Assembly (NCBI RefSeq): GCF_030052815.1
Contig: NC_079502.1
Coordinates: 32,852,050-32,916,049, forward strand
DNA from: Hevea brasiliensis
Lineage: Eukaryota; Streptophyta; Magnoliopsida; Malpighiales; Euphorbiaceae
DNA length: 64,000 bases
Direction: 5' to 3'
Below are positions 49,339-60,633 of this stretch, piece by piece. The notes under the pieces were generated by a model. It had not been told where the DNA came from and did no database searches. It saw only the letters and a list, made by a program, of their open reading frames with translations. The translations under genes and the position numbers were made by a program. Position 1 is the stretch's first letter. Each line of letters begins with the position of its first letter.

Positions 49339-50895
49339 TGTGACGCCTCTTACCCATCTATTGTATAGCAGAGCAAGAAGTGCCACATTCGGTGCTGGAG
49401 TATCCTATCTTGTTTTATCATATCTATTGTAAACTTTTAATATCATTTAAAAGTAGTAATCCATGTGTAGAATTTTTTTCTTATAACTTATTTCTGTGGA
49501 GACCCGGACAGAGTCTCTTCTGTTTTATTAGCATCTAGCAGGTTCCACTAATCACCTGTTAACAATGTTCATATTCATCTCATACACTTCCATATCATAT
49601 TCTCTTTTATCATATCATTCACAAGTATTTATGAGATCTCAAAATGAAGTATCATATATTGCTTTTATATGGAAATTCATAGATAATAAATTACAAGTTT
49701 TCATTTCAATCTCAAAGTTTAAATTATAAGTCCAAAATGAAATACATCATAAACTAGTAATTACATCATGATAGACATAATGAACCAAAATACTAGTCTA
49801 CACATGGGCCCTACCAAAATACAAAAGACTGCTGAGGTGACTTTGGATAGTGGCAGATCTGGTCAGAGCTCTGTCAGGACACTACTGGTGCTGCTGCTGC
49901 GGCTACTCGGACTGGTCTCCAATACCTACGCGATGGAAAATCAACGCGCTAAGCATAATGCTTAGTGATGCATAATTTATAATAATAATAACTGAAAAAT
50001 TTAAATAATAATTCTATATATGGCAATTTCATAATTTCTAGGTATTTTACATTTTCATTTCACTTTGGAAATAATTTAAATTATCGGGATCTTTTCTGTT
50101 TACTTATTATATATTCAGTCTTAATTAATTATTATAAGTGCCCAAGAAACCTATAACAGATTATCCAAGGTGGATACACGGGAGTATACGGGTTAGACAG
50201 CCATATGTCTACCCTGTATACATCTGTCAGGCATGAGAGCAGCTGTCAGGCACAAGGCCCGCTTTTAGCCTTGGAAAGCTAGAAGTAAAGTAGGCACAAT
50301 GGCCAACAAGTAGGCATACAGCATGTAAAATAATCATACCAGACATATATTGTTAGTTCATGATTTTCTTAGTAGGCAGTACTGCCATCTGTAGTCCCTA
50401 ATTGGTATATCAATCCATCCAAACTAAATAAATAAGTCTAGGTATACTATGGGAAATTACACATTATTACATATTCATTTGGGTGTTCATATCACTTTAT
50501 AGTGGGAAAATAGGTCCCACATACCTCTTTCATGTGGTTTAGTGTTTAATAGCTTGTTAGGGTTAAATTCCCTATCATAAGATAATTTATCTCATGGACC
50601 CTTTTTTGGTTTCAGTTTTTGTGTCTCACATTTTTTTATCCATCTGATCAGTTTGCAACCACTGTTTGGCCACACTTCCTTCATGGAAGTTGTTCTCCTA
50701 TATCTTATCTTTATTTTCATTTTTGAATCATGTTAATTTGATTTTTAGAACTTAAGTTATGGTTAGGTAATCATAACTGACTCATTTCCAGATTTTGGTT
50801 CCTTAACTAGGCAGCTTTTGGACTTAAAGTTTACATAATTAATGGAACAGGTTGCAGTCACTTTTAGGCATAATTATCTTCATAGAAATTGTTTT
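49339..50895 (-). repeat. LTR J, left part (group 1, diverged)
   Basis: On the minus strand it ends AGAGGCGTCACA at 49339. The hairpin at 49949-49965 (CTAAGCA/TGCTTAG) with downstream CGCGTAG|GTATTGG marks it as group 1. It has the degenerate 'caaatt..aagttgtt..ttgaatcat' module near 50690-50760. There is no primer site to its left, so it is a solo or 3' LTR. It is interrupted by K. Confidence 0.78.
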
Positions 50896-52224
50896 TGTCA
50901 CACCCTACCCCTCCGTAAGGCATAACATGATCCCGTAGTATACCTAATGAATTACCAACTTCGTCTACTGATAACCCATTAAATATACTACAAGGGATTT
51001 TAAACATTTTCTTACTTCTTTTTACAGTGATGTGCACTATTTACAGGTGTTAAAATTTTTTTTTAACTGAAGTGAAGCTAGATAATACATTTGAAGAATT
51101 AATAATTTCTTTAAAAATTTTGGCACAGTGCCATCTGTATTTTGAATAAACCAGTTCTTTAAAAACCTGTAAAAAACACTTGCTATATTTTGCTCAATCC
51201 CCAAACTCCAATATTCAATCAACACAATAAGTTTCTCAATATTTGCCAACTCAAATACACAATAATTTTCCAGTGTTTTCAAAAGCTAGAATAAAAGAAA
51301 TATATCACAATATTTACAAGTCAAAATAATTTACAAATTTAATTTACAACTTCAATGTACAATTTTAATTTACAACTGCTCAAAACCAAGAACAATATAT
51401 ACATACAGTGAACATACATTACAATACAAAATGCAAAATATGGTATATTCAATATACCTGATGAACTCTCAATGAAGCACTAGCAGCGTAGTCTGCTGCC
51501 CTGTCAGTCTGTCTACCTGCGACAGCAATGTAAAGCTATCACTGAGCTAATGTCTTAATGGTGCACAACATTAACAAAATACAACTTTAAAACATAAATC
51601 ATAAGTCATATAAATAGTGGATACTTAAAACCATAGTTAAATTCAAAGACAGTGAATTTCATAAAGAATTTAAACTCCATTTCACAATATCACAATAAAT
51701 ATCAATAAATCACACACACAACTTAATCATGTTTCAAAGTTCAATTCATCCCAAAAGCCGATGGCTAATGAGGAATAATATAGCTAGCTAGCAATAATAT
51801 GACCATTCTATTGATCCTCAATAGGCACACACCTCAACACTTCAGCCAGAGAGGGAATTCAAAGTCAATTTGTCAAACTAGATAAGCTAGCTAGGAATTC
51901 AATCAATACACATGATAGCTGTGGTTTCAAACCATTTACAATGTTTTTCAATCAATAAGTATCCATCAAATATCATTCAAACAAATTTTCACAATTTAAA
52001 ACAATAATATACAAATAGTCATAATTTATTTCAATTGAAAAATTAAAAAGAAATAACTGTTGTGCACAAACCTCTAATAAATGTCTCTTGGCCCTAACTC
52101 AGTGTTTCCTTCCCCTTTCCTGAGTCTTTGCTAACTGAAACACACAATTTGAAGTGTTTCAGTACTCATTTAAACTGTCTCTAACAATAAGGCTTAATAA
52201 TTAATTTATTGAATTCTATTATTT
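50896..52224 (-). repeat. LTR K, left part (group 2, same family as I)
   Basis: It begins TGTCACACCCTACCCC and follows LTR I (38377 onward) closely for several hundred bases. Hairpin position 51542-51559 is degenerate. AGCTAGCTAGC occurs near 51781-51791. It is interrupted at 52225 by element L; the rest lies to the right of the window. Confidence 0.85.
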
Positions 52225-52749
52225 TGTAACACCCCGAACCTCCGAGTTATGAATAGTACCATTTTTGGTCCGTGACTAATACTATTCGAAGACACCTTGA
52301 GGACCAAAAATAAATAGAAATTAATTGAGAAAGACACAATAAAAATTCTATTAAAAAAAAAAACTAAGGACTCATCTAGTATTATAAAAAGAAGGATTAT
52401 GACCCGATGAGGGGCATTTTGGTCAATTCACCTCAAGAGTTGACTTTTGACCAAAATGTCAATTAAATTAAATAAAATTAATGAATTGAATTATGGGGTA
52501 AAAATTCAAGAAAAATTCAAGTAAAAATATGTAAGGGAAAATTTAAGAAATGAAAACTTAAACTTTCATTTCCATTATGACAAAATTAAAATGAAAGACT
52601 TATGGGCTTTTGATAGTTAAATTTAATTATTTAATTAAAAGGAAAAATTAAGTAAAAAAAAAAAGGGGGAATAAAAGTTTAAGTTGAATTATCCTTATGG
52701 CACAATTAAAATTTATAATTTTAATAAGCTAATTTTGGGGATATATATA

Positions 52750-52759
52750 TATATAAATA
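52750..52759 (+). promoter_or_regulatory. TATA box of element L
   Basis: TATATAAATA follows a (TA)n run and precedes a CT-rich stretch by about 40 bases, a typical plant Pol II layout. It lies about 525 bases into the LTR. The 3' LTR has the same motif at 61184-61193 after a longer (TA)n run. The start site is not mapped. Confidence 0.65.
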
Positions 52760-55115
52760 AGAAGACAAATGTCTTCTTCATTTCTTTTTTTTTTTCATAA
52801 GAGGCCACCACTCTCTCCTCTCTCTTTCTCTCTCTTTTTTTCTCTTCTTCTTCCACTACTTCCCCTCATTGATTTCCCATCCCAAGTTTTAATTCCCTTA
52901 AATTCCCTTCATAAATTCCATAGCCCACTAAAAGAAAACATCAAAGAGATTTTTGATTGGGAGATTAAAATCAAGGAGAACAAGAATTGGAAGAAAAGTG
53001 AAGTTGGAAAGAAATCAACAAGAGGTAATTTTCTTTTCATGTTAGATTAGTTGTATATGCTTGGAATGAAGTTAATTTATGATGAAATTTCATAAGAAAA
53101 TGAAAGAAAACATATATGGAACCTAAACTAGGGTTTTGGCCAAATGGGAGAAAAATTAGGGTTTTGAACATTAGGGTTTAGAGACCAAAAATGTGAAGAA
53201 GTGCCAAATAATGTCTTTGACATAGTTTAAAGAAAGAAATGGCCATTTGTGACCTAATTAAGTGTGTGAGAAGTGTTTAAATCAAAGTCGAATTCGGATT
53301 GGGTATGAAGCATGACCAAAAGTCAACTTTGAGGGACCAAAAATGAAATTTTAAAAGTCCAATTGGTATGAGACCAATTGAGACTGAAAATAGGCACTAA
53401 ATGACACAATTTTCATTTAGGAATCATGCCCAAAAAGTGACCAAAACCTAGTGAACAAACTGACCAAACTTGAAAAATTGCAGTATGAACAGTACACATG
53501 AACAGTAATCGTGTTTGGGTCATAACTCGAGCTAGGCAGGTCAAAATGACCTGAAATTTTACCAGTAGTTAGATGAGATATAGACCTAAAACTTTCATGA
53601 AGAACATAAACCCAAATTATGCCATTAACCTAATCAAATTATTGAGCAAAGTTGAGTTACTGAATCTGCAAAACTGCAGAATTGCCAAATGAACAGTAAA
53701 ATTTGCAAGGCTATAACTCTCTCTAGAAAACTCCGATTAAGGCGATTCTTGAACCGATGGAAACCTAAGACATAGTAGAATATTTCATATGAAGAATGTT
53801 AGGCCAAATTATGAACTTAACTCAATCAAATTGGAAACGAATTCAGGTCACCGAATCTGCCAGAATCTGGGCACCTAAAATTGACTAAATAAACAGTAAA
53901 CTTTGCAAGGCTATAACTCTCTCTAGAAAACTCCGATTTAGGCGATTCTTGAACCGATGGAAACCTAAGACATAGTAGAATATTTCATATGAAGAACATT
54001 AGACCAAATTATGGACTTAACTTGGTCAAATTGCTGAACGAAGTTGGATCGATAAATCTGCCAGAACAAAATCTGCAGCATGAACAGTGACGTGAACAGT
54101 AATGGTGTTTTGGGCATAACTTGAGCTACACAGCTCCGAATTAGGCGATTCAAAAAGGAAAATAAAGTGAAGACCTAAATGAACAATTTTCATGTAGAAC
54201 ACCTCACCAAATTATGATCGAAACTAGGTAAAAATTTGGGTTCAAAGATTGGGGCACCAAGCTATCCCAAAACCAAAATATTCTAAAATTTTCAAAGCTA
54301 ACTTGGGATGCATTAGACATGCATATAATGAGTTCTTGGCAGCAATTGAGATTGGTATTGAGGTATTCTATTTGTGTATTTTCAGTAAAAAAAGACGTTG
54401 GAACGGACAAGGAGAAGTAGGTAACAATAAAGGAGAGCATTGAAGGTTTGTGCACAACTAACATTTTCTTCATTTTTAAATTTGTAAATTGCTTGGAATG
54501 TGTTAAATTGAATGAGTTTACTTTGAACAAGTTTACTTTGACTGAAATATGGTTTTTCTCTTGCATTTAAGAAATTTAGGTGTTGCTACCTTTATTTGGA
54601 TATTATGATGAATTTAAATGTATTTATTGGTTTATAAATGTGATTGTTGAATGGAAAATTTTTGGAAACTGTTTTGAAACCACAGTTAGCATGACAGTCC
54701 CTTTCGGATCTCCCCAGTAGTAACGGCTACTTGGGGTTGGTAATTGATATTGATTATGTCTCCCATTAATAACGGTTAGTGGGGTAAGACTATATGAGTA
54801 CTCATTAGCTAGCTAGCCCTTCCCTCATTAATAAAGGTTAGTGAGGTTGTGATTGGTTTGTCGTGGTGTACAACACGGCACTGATCGTGAAATTTTGTAC
54901 CATGGCCTGAACTGTGTGTTGATGTTGGCAACATTAATGCTTTGTGAATTGTGATTTATGAAGTGTGATTTCTCATTTGAAATGTTATTCCAATAAATGG
55001 CTCTTATGAACTTAGAACTATTGTGAAGTTTTCATGCTTAAGAAAAAAATGTGATTTATTATGCTTTGACAAATTATGTTTTACTTTAAGTTTTAAAGTT
55101 ATTAGTTGTGCACCA

Positions 55116-55132
55116 CTGAGTGATATACTCAG
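55116..55132 (+). other. Conserved LTR hairpin, L copy
   Basis: CTGAGT GATAT ACTCAG, preceded by GTGCACCA and followed by a pyrimidine-rich TGTCGCAG|GTAAGG. Equivalent hairpins lie at 3580, 8173, 15794, 17928, 21089, 24909, 27961, 38974, 46118, 49949 and 63543; damaged ones are at 32625 and 51542. Function unknown. Confidence 0.8.
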
Positions 55133-55615
55133 CTATAGCTTCTTTATGCTGTCGCAGGTAAGGGAAAGGAGAAGGCTGCCGAGTGAGAGACTTGGAAGCA
55201 GAATTTTGGTATTGTTTGTGGGTATATATTGTAGTCATACCCCTGTAATTTCCTTTTGATGTATTTTGTACCTATATGCATGGATGTACGGACATTGAGC
55301 AGTTTGTATTTAAAAACATTGCATTGCTATCACATTTTGAGTTTGTAATTATTTTGTATTTTACTTTGAGACTTATGAAAATGTAACTTTTTCAATATTT
55401 AGTCTATCATTATTTACAATGAATGTTTGCATGGAATTTTAACTATTCTCATACAGTTTTCCGCAAAAGAATTGATAAGATAAAAAGCTATGGTTTGTTT
55501 TAAAATCCTTTGTAGCATAACTAATGGGTTATCGATAGGTGGAGTTCGGTGATTCATTAGGCATGCTACGGGAACATGTCATGCCTTACAAGGGATAAGG
55601 TGTGACATGTTTTAG

Positions 55616-55628
55616 TGGTATCAGAGCT
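55616..55628 (+). other. Primer binding site of L (initiator tRNA-Met)
   Basis: TGGTATCAGAGCT, eight bases after the 5' LTR. Confidence 0.94.
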
Positions 55629-55796
55629 TGGGTTTTTATACAAGTTTTGAAATTGCATGTTTGAAAATTTTTGATAAGTACAACTGCTCAATTGTCATTA
55701 TTGATACATATAGTGCATTACATCATAAATATGGACTAATGGAAGGAAATCTCCTTGTGTTGGTTGCTCAGGGAGTAGAATTCCTTGTGATTTAAT

Positions 55797-57000
55797 ATGG
55801 AAGAGGGTGATCACACAGTAGAGCAATCAGTAGCAGCTGAGGTACAAGGGGAAGCCCCAGCTCCTCAGAATGCCAGTGGATTGGCTGCACCCATCCCACC
55901 CATGCGATTTCTGCTCGGTTGCTCGTGAGATGGTCGCACTATTTCAAAGAAATGGCTGGCAATATACCAGTCCAAGCTCCTATGCAAGCACCTCCAGTGC
56001 AACCACCATCCCCAGCTAGACAATATGATAAGTTAATAAAGTATGGGGCAACAGAGTTCAAGGGTACAGTGGACCCATTGGAAGCTGAGCAATGGTTGGA
56101 ACGGATGGAGAGGGTCTTCAAGAAATTGCACTGCACAGATGAGTTGATGTTTGAATATTCAATTTCCTTGCTGCATGGAGATGCATATGAGTGGTGGAAG
56201 ACCATTCCCCACAGTTTGGCTGAGCCGCCAGTGTTGACATGGGATGACTTTCTAAGGGAGTTTAGACAGAAGTATGTTCCTGATGCCTATGTGGATATGA
56301 AGCTACATGAGTTTCTTAGTTTGAAGCAAGGGAACAAGACTGTAGCCGAGTATGAGAGAGACTTTTCTTGCCTCAGCCACTATGCTGGAAGCCTACTCAC
56401 TACCAGTAGAGACAGATGCAAATGGTTTGAGGCCTAGTTTGAGATTACAAGTGGTTGGGTTTTGACATGACAACTTCTCTGGGTTGATATCACAGGCCCT
56501 TGAATTAGAAAGGATAGAACTGTAAGGGGCATTTGAGAAGGTAATCACTGAAAAAGAGAAAAGCAGTAAGCCTACAGGTCAAAGTCCAAGTAACAATTCG
56601 GGTAAGAGGAAGAGCTTTGGGGGACCAAGTAATAGACGATCTAGTAGGGGAAGATTCTTAGGGCAGAGGCCACCTAGATCTGGACAGCAGACATCTAGGG
56701 GTTCCTTTCCTACCCGTGCTTGTGAAATTTGTGGCAGGACTCATGGAGGAGTATGTTATAAGGCCATAAGAGCCTGTTACAACTGTGGTGGAAGTGGGCA
56801 TTTTGCTAGAGATTGCACTAGTGCCCGCAGATCTGGACCGCCTACTACCACTCAGGGATCTGTTCAAGGTTCTGCTTCTAGAGGACAACAGACAACTAGT
56901 AGAGGCAGAGGCAGGGATAGAGGTAACACTTACGGTAGTCGAGGCACGTGAGCCAACCAGAGCAGAGTGGTGCACTAGTCGAGTGTACACCATGTGCGGA
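55797..57000 (+). pseudogene. gag: gag of element L, frame-broken
   Basis: The likely start is the ATG at 55797 (MEEGDHTVEQSV), 189 bases after the LTR. The frame is lost near 55890-55920, in a CTG/CAG-rich lesion, and resumes at 55919-56437: FKEMAGNIPVQAPM, YGATEFKGTVDPLEAEQWLERMERVF, the core GDAYEWWKTIPHSL and VDMKLHEFLSLKQGNKTVAEYE. It breaks again near 56430. CEICGRTHGGVC (56721 onward) and an intact CCHC knuckle CYNCGGSGHFARDC (56775-56816) follow, then an RG-rich tail. The arrangement matches element I, so L-type elements could have supplied proteins to I. Confidence 0.88.
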
Positions 57001-57045
57001 GGATGAAGGTGAGACATCGGATGTTGTGGCTGGTACTTTTCCATT

Positions 57046-57437
57046 TTGAGAGAGATGTATATGTCTTTGTTTGACCACAGTTCTACACATTCTTATGCTA
57101 GTGCCAGTATTGCATGCTCTATTGCTATTCCTTATGTGAAATTGGATTATGATGTGCTAGTGACTAGTCCTTTAGGACAAGAGGTTAGGGTGAACAAATT
57201 GTATAAGGATTGTCCTTTGGTGATCCAAGGACATACATTCCTGTCAGACTTAATTTACATGCCCTTCTGAGATTATGATATCATTTTGGGCATGGATTGG
57301 TTAGCCAGGCATCACGCCATGATCGACTATAGACTGAAGACAGTCACTTTTGGTCTTCCCAAGTATGCAGATGTAGTGATACACGGGGAGAGACAGTTAT
57401 TGCCATCCAACATCATTTCAGCTGTACTTCTAGAAAG
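57046..57437 (+). pseudogene. Protease of element L
   Basis: The readable motif is LFDHSSTHSYASAS; the group usually reads [10 protein letters not shown], so the residues around the active Asp are changed. YDVLVTSPLGQEVRVNKLY and the flap/core region follow. A TGA at 57268-57270 interrupts MPF.DYDIILGMDWL. The frame shifts near 57430 before RT. No working protease is expected. Confidence 0.84.
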
Positions 57438-58880
57438 ATGATTAGAAAGGGATGTGAAGCTTATCTAGCTTATGTGATAGACACCCAGGTGGGGAGTCCA
57501 GATCTTAAAGATATTCCTACAGTATGGGATTTTCCGGATGTTTTTTCGGAAGAATTACCGGGATTGCCTCCAGAAAGAGAGGTGCAGTTTGAAATTGAGA
57601 CTATGCCTGGTGTGGAGCCAATCTCCATCACTCCTTATAGGATGGCACCTGCTGAGTTGAAAGAGCTAAAGGTACAATTGCAGGAATTGTTAGATAAGGG
57701 TTTCATCCGCCCTAGCATGTCACCTTGGGGAGCACCAGTATTATTTGTGAAGAAAAAGGATGGTACTCTCCGCCTATGCATAGACTACAGACAGTTGAAT
57801 AAGGTAACCATAATGAATAGATATCCTCTGCCACGGATTGATGATTTGTTTGACCAGTTGAAGGATGCAACTGTATTCTCCAAAATTGACTTGAGATCGG
57901 GCTACTACCAGTTGAGGGTGCAGGAGCAAAGTATTCCTAAAACAGCCTTTAGGACTCGGTATGGCTACTATGAGTTCTTGGTAATGCCATTCGGGTTGAC
58001 TAATGCTCCAGCTGCTTTTATGGGCCTAATGAACACTATCTTCAGGCCATATTTGGACCAGTTTGTTGTGGTGTTCATTGATGATATTTTGGTGTACTCA
58101 AAGAATACAGAGGAACATGACAAGAACTTAAGGATAGTATTGCAGACTTTGAGGGAGAAGCAGTTGTATGCCAAACTGTCCTAATGTGAGTTTTGGCTAA
58201 AGGAGATTTCATTTTTGGGGCATATTGTATCTGCAGAGGATATCCAAGTGGATCCTAGCAAAGTAAAAGCCATTCTTAATTGGAAGCCACCTAGAAATGT
58301 CATGAAAGTTCGGAGTTTCCTTGGTTTAGCTGGGTATTATCGAAGGTTTGTGAAGGGATTCTCCATACTAGCATCTCCACTGACCAAGCTACTTAGGAAG
58401 GATGTAAAATTTCAGTGGACTGATTGATGCCAGGAAAGTTTTGATGAGTTAAAGAGGCATTTAACTGAAGCTCCAGTCTTAACCTTGCCCACTTTGGGTA
58501 AGGAGTATATCATATACAGTGATGCTTCTCATAACGGATTAGGCTGTGTGTTGATGCAAGATAGAAACGTCATTGCCTATGCTTCACGCCAGCTTAAACC
58601 GCATGAGAGGAATTATCCTACACATGACTTGGAGCTAGTAGCCATTGTCTTTGCCTTGAAGATCTGGAGACATTACTTGTATGGGGAGAGATGTTATATA
58701 TACACAGATCATAAAAGTTTGAAGTACTTGGTCACACAAAAGGAGTTAAATTTGAGGCAAAGGAGATGGTTAGAGCTGATAAAAGATTATGATTGTTTGA
58801 TAGACTATCAGCCTGGAAAAGCTAATGTTGTAGCTGATGCTTTAAGTCGCAAGACTATGGCTGGTTTGAGGGTTTCTCCT
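57438..58880 (+). pseudogene. pol: Reverse transcriptase and RNase H of element L
   Basis: This is one frame with two stops: TAA at 58182-58184 (within LS.CEFWL) and TGA at 58425-58427 (Trp expected). RT has [39 protein letters not shown], motif [12 protein letters not shown] and FIDDILVYS, all with intact catalytic residues. RNase H has [33 protein letters not shown] and [11 protein letters not shown]. The domain chemistry is intact, so the two stops are the main lesions here. Confidence 0.91.
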
Positions 58881-59864
58881 TTGTCCATGGTGCATGAATT
58901 AAGGGCATTGCATGCTAATTTGGAGATTAATGAAGATGGGCAGATGGTAGCTACTTGGCAAGTGAAGCCAATGTTGGCAGAACAAATTAAAGCAGTTGCA
59001 CATAAGGATGATAAGTATGTGAAGTTGATGGAAGAGGCTCGGGATGGCAAGAAACCAGAATTATCAGTAAATGATGAGAGCTTGTTGTTATATAAGGGCA
59101 GAATGTGCATTCCTGAGAATGTTGAACTGAGGCAAACTATTTTAAAGGAAGCACATGATTCACCTTTTGCAATGCACCCTGGTGGAACCAAAATATATAG
59201 AAGTGTGAAAGAGCACTATTGGTGGAGAGGAATGAAGAAAGACATTGAAGAATATGTTGCCAAATGCCTAACTTGTTAGTAAGTTAAGGCAGAACACCAA
59301 GTGCCTGCAGGGTTGCTACAGCCATTGCCAATTCCCGAATGGAAATGGGAAAGAATCACTATGGATTTCGTGACAGGACTTCCACGTACACAAAAGAATC
59401 ATGATGCAGTTTGGGTTATTGTTGATAGATTGACCAAGTCTGCACACTTTTTACCAGTGAGAATGGATTATAACCTGGAAAGATTGGCCAAACTATACAT
59501 TGACGAAATGGTGAGGTTGCATGGAGTGCCAATGTCTATTGTGTCTGATAGAGATCCTAGGTTCACTTCTAGATTCTGGGGTAGTCTCCAAAAAGCCCTA
59601 GGGACTAGATTGAACTTTAGTACAGCATTCCATCTACAGACAGACTTACCAGTGAGAATGGATTATAACCTGGAAAGATTGGCCAAACTATACATTGACG
59701 AAATGGTGAGGTTGCATGGAGTGCCAATGTCTATTGTGTCTGATAGAGATCCTAGGTTCACTTCTAGATTCTGGGGTAGTCTCCAAAAAGCCCTAGGGAC
59801 TAAATTGAACTTTAGTACAGCATTCCATCTACAGACAGACAGCCAGTCTGCAAGGATCATTTAG
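58881..59864 (+). pseudogene. pol: Integrase N-terminal half of element L with in-frame duplication
   Basis: It has the HHCC finger (EAH, MHPG, CLTC), then two adjacent stops TAG TAA at 59277-59282 where CAG CAA (Q-Q) are expected. The first catalytic Asp is in TMDFVTG and the second in SDRDPRFTSRFW. The 195-bp segment 59451-59645 is repeated at 59646-59840 with about one base change, doubling the second Asp region. Just after, Q-S-A-R replaces the usual Q-S-E-R (codon 59850-59852, GCA), so the catalytic Glu is absent. A TAG at 59862 ends the stretch. No intron is present at the position used in B and H. Confidence 0.9.
59451..59840 (+). repeat. Tandem 195-bp duplication in L integrase
   Basis: The two copies, 59451-59645 and 59646-59840, are almost identical (one visible change, gactaga versus gactaaa). 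The length is a multiple of three, so the frame is kept. Confidence 0.95.
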
Positions 59865-59867
59865 ATT

Positions 59868-60575
59868 TTGGAGGATATGCTTCGGGCTTGTGTGATTGAG
59901 TTTGAAGGGAGTTGGGACACACACTTGCCTTTAATTGAATTTGCCTACAACAACAGTTATCAGTCAAGCATCGGAATGCCTCCATTCGAAGCCCTTTACG
60001 GCAGGAAGTGTAGAACTCCTTTGTGTTGGGATGAAGTGGGCGAGAGGAAGTTAATTGGTCCAGAATTAGTGCAGCAGACAGAAGAAAAGGTTAAGCTCAT
60101 TAGAGAGAGACTCAAAGTTGCAACGGATAGACAGAAGTCCTACATTGACCTAAAGAGAAGAGATATTCGGTATAGTGTGGGTGACAAGGTGTTCCTAAAA
60201 GTTTCCCCATGGAAGAGGATCATGAGGTTTGGTAGAAAGGGGAAACTAAGTCCTCGCTTCATTGGGCCGTATGAGGTTCTGGAAAGAGTGGGTCCATTGG
60301 CATATAGACTTGCATTGCCTCTGGAGTTAGAAAAGATTCACAATGTCTTCCATGTCTCCATGTTAAGGAGGTACAGATCAGACCCCTCTCACATTTTGCC
60401 AATAAAGGAGATTGAGGTGAATCCAGACCAGACATATGATGAAGAGCCCATAAAGATCTTGGCACATGAGGTGAAGCAGCTGAGGAACAAACATATACCT
60501 CTAGTCAAAGTGCTGTGGAACCATCATTCAAGCCAAGAGGCTACAGGGGAGCGTGAGGAGGACATGAGGAGATAG
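59868..60575 (+). pseudogene. pol: Integrase C-terminal half and chromodomain remnant of L
   Basis: [47 protein letters not shown], a GPY/F module ([22 protein letters not shown]) and the tail LVKVLWNHHSSQEATGE follow in one frame. In the tail the usual EATWE reads EATGE, so the chromodomain aromatic residue is lost. The frame ends at TAG 60573-60575. Downstream bases could still encode N-F-E-D-E-I near 60605-60625, as in the related elements. Confidence 0.89.
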
Positions 60576-60633
60576 CACCCACAGCTATTCAGAGACTGAG
60601 ACCAGGTAAATTTCGAGGACGAAATTTATTTTT

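Larger units (their letters stand above)
52225..55607 (+). repeat. 5' LTR of element L (group 2)
   Basis: It is 3,383 bp, TGTAACACCCCG...AAGGTGTGACA. In order it has a TATA region (52741-52759), a CT-rich stretch, a donor-like CAAGAG|GTAATT (53025), a telobox cluster (53125-53185), a 200-bp tandem duplication (about 53690-54090), the AGCTAGCTAGCC block (54810), the hairpin 55116-55132 and TGTCGCAG|GTAAGG (about 55150). The antisense 120-codon frame at 54204-54566 recurs in the other LTR only because the LTRs are copies. Confidence 0.95.

Noticed and set aside
52741..52760. (TA)n tract as an origin or satellite
   Set aside because: It is a short microsatellite next to the TATA motif, and its length differs between the two LTRs of L as expected for slippage.
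54204..54566. Minus-strand open frame of 120 codons, repeated at 62634-62996
   Set aside because: It lies antisense in both LTRs of L with no recognisable domain; the conservation is explained by the recent LTR pair.
59282..59300. An intron in L at or near the integrase breaks
   Set aside because: At the position where B and H have the insert, L runs directly into ILEDML codons; the nearby breaks are simple stops.
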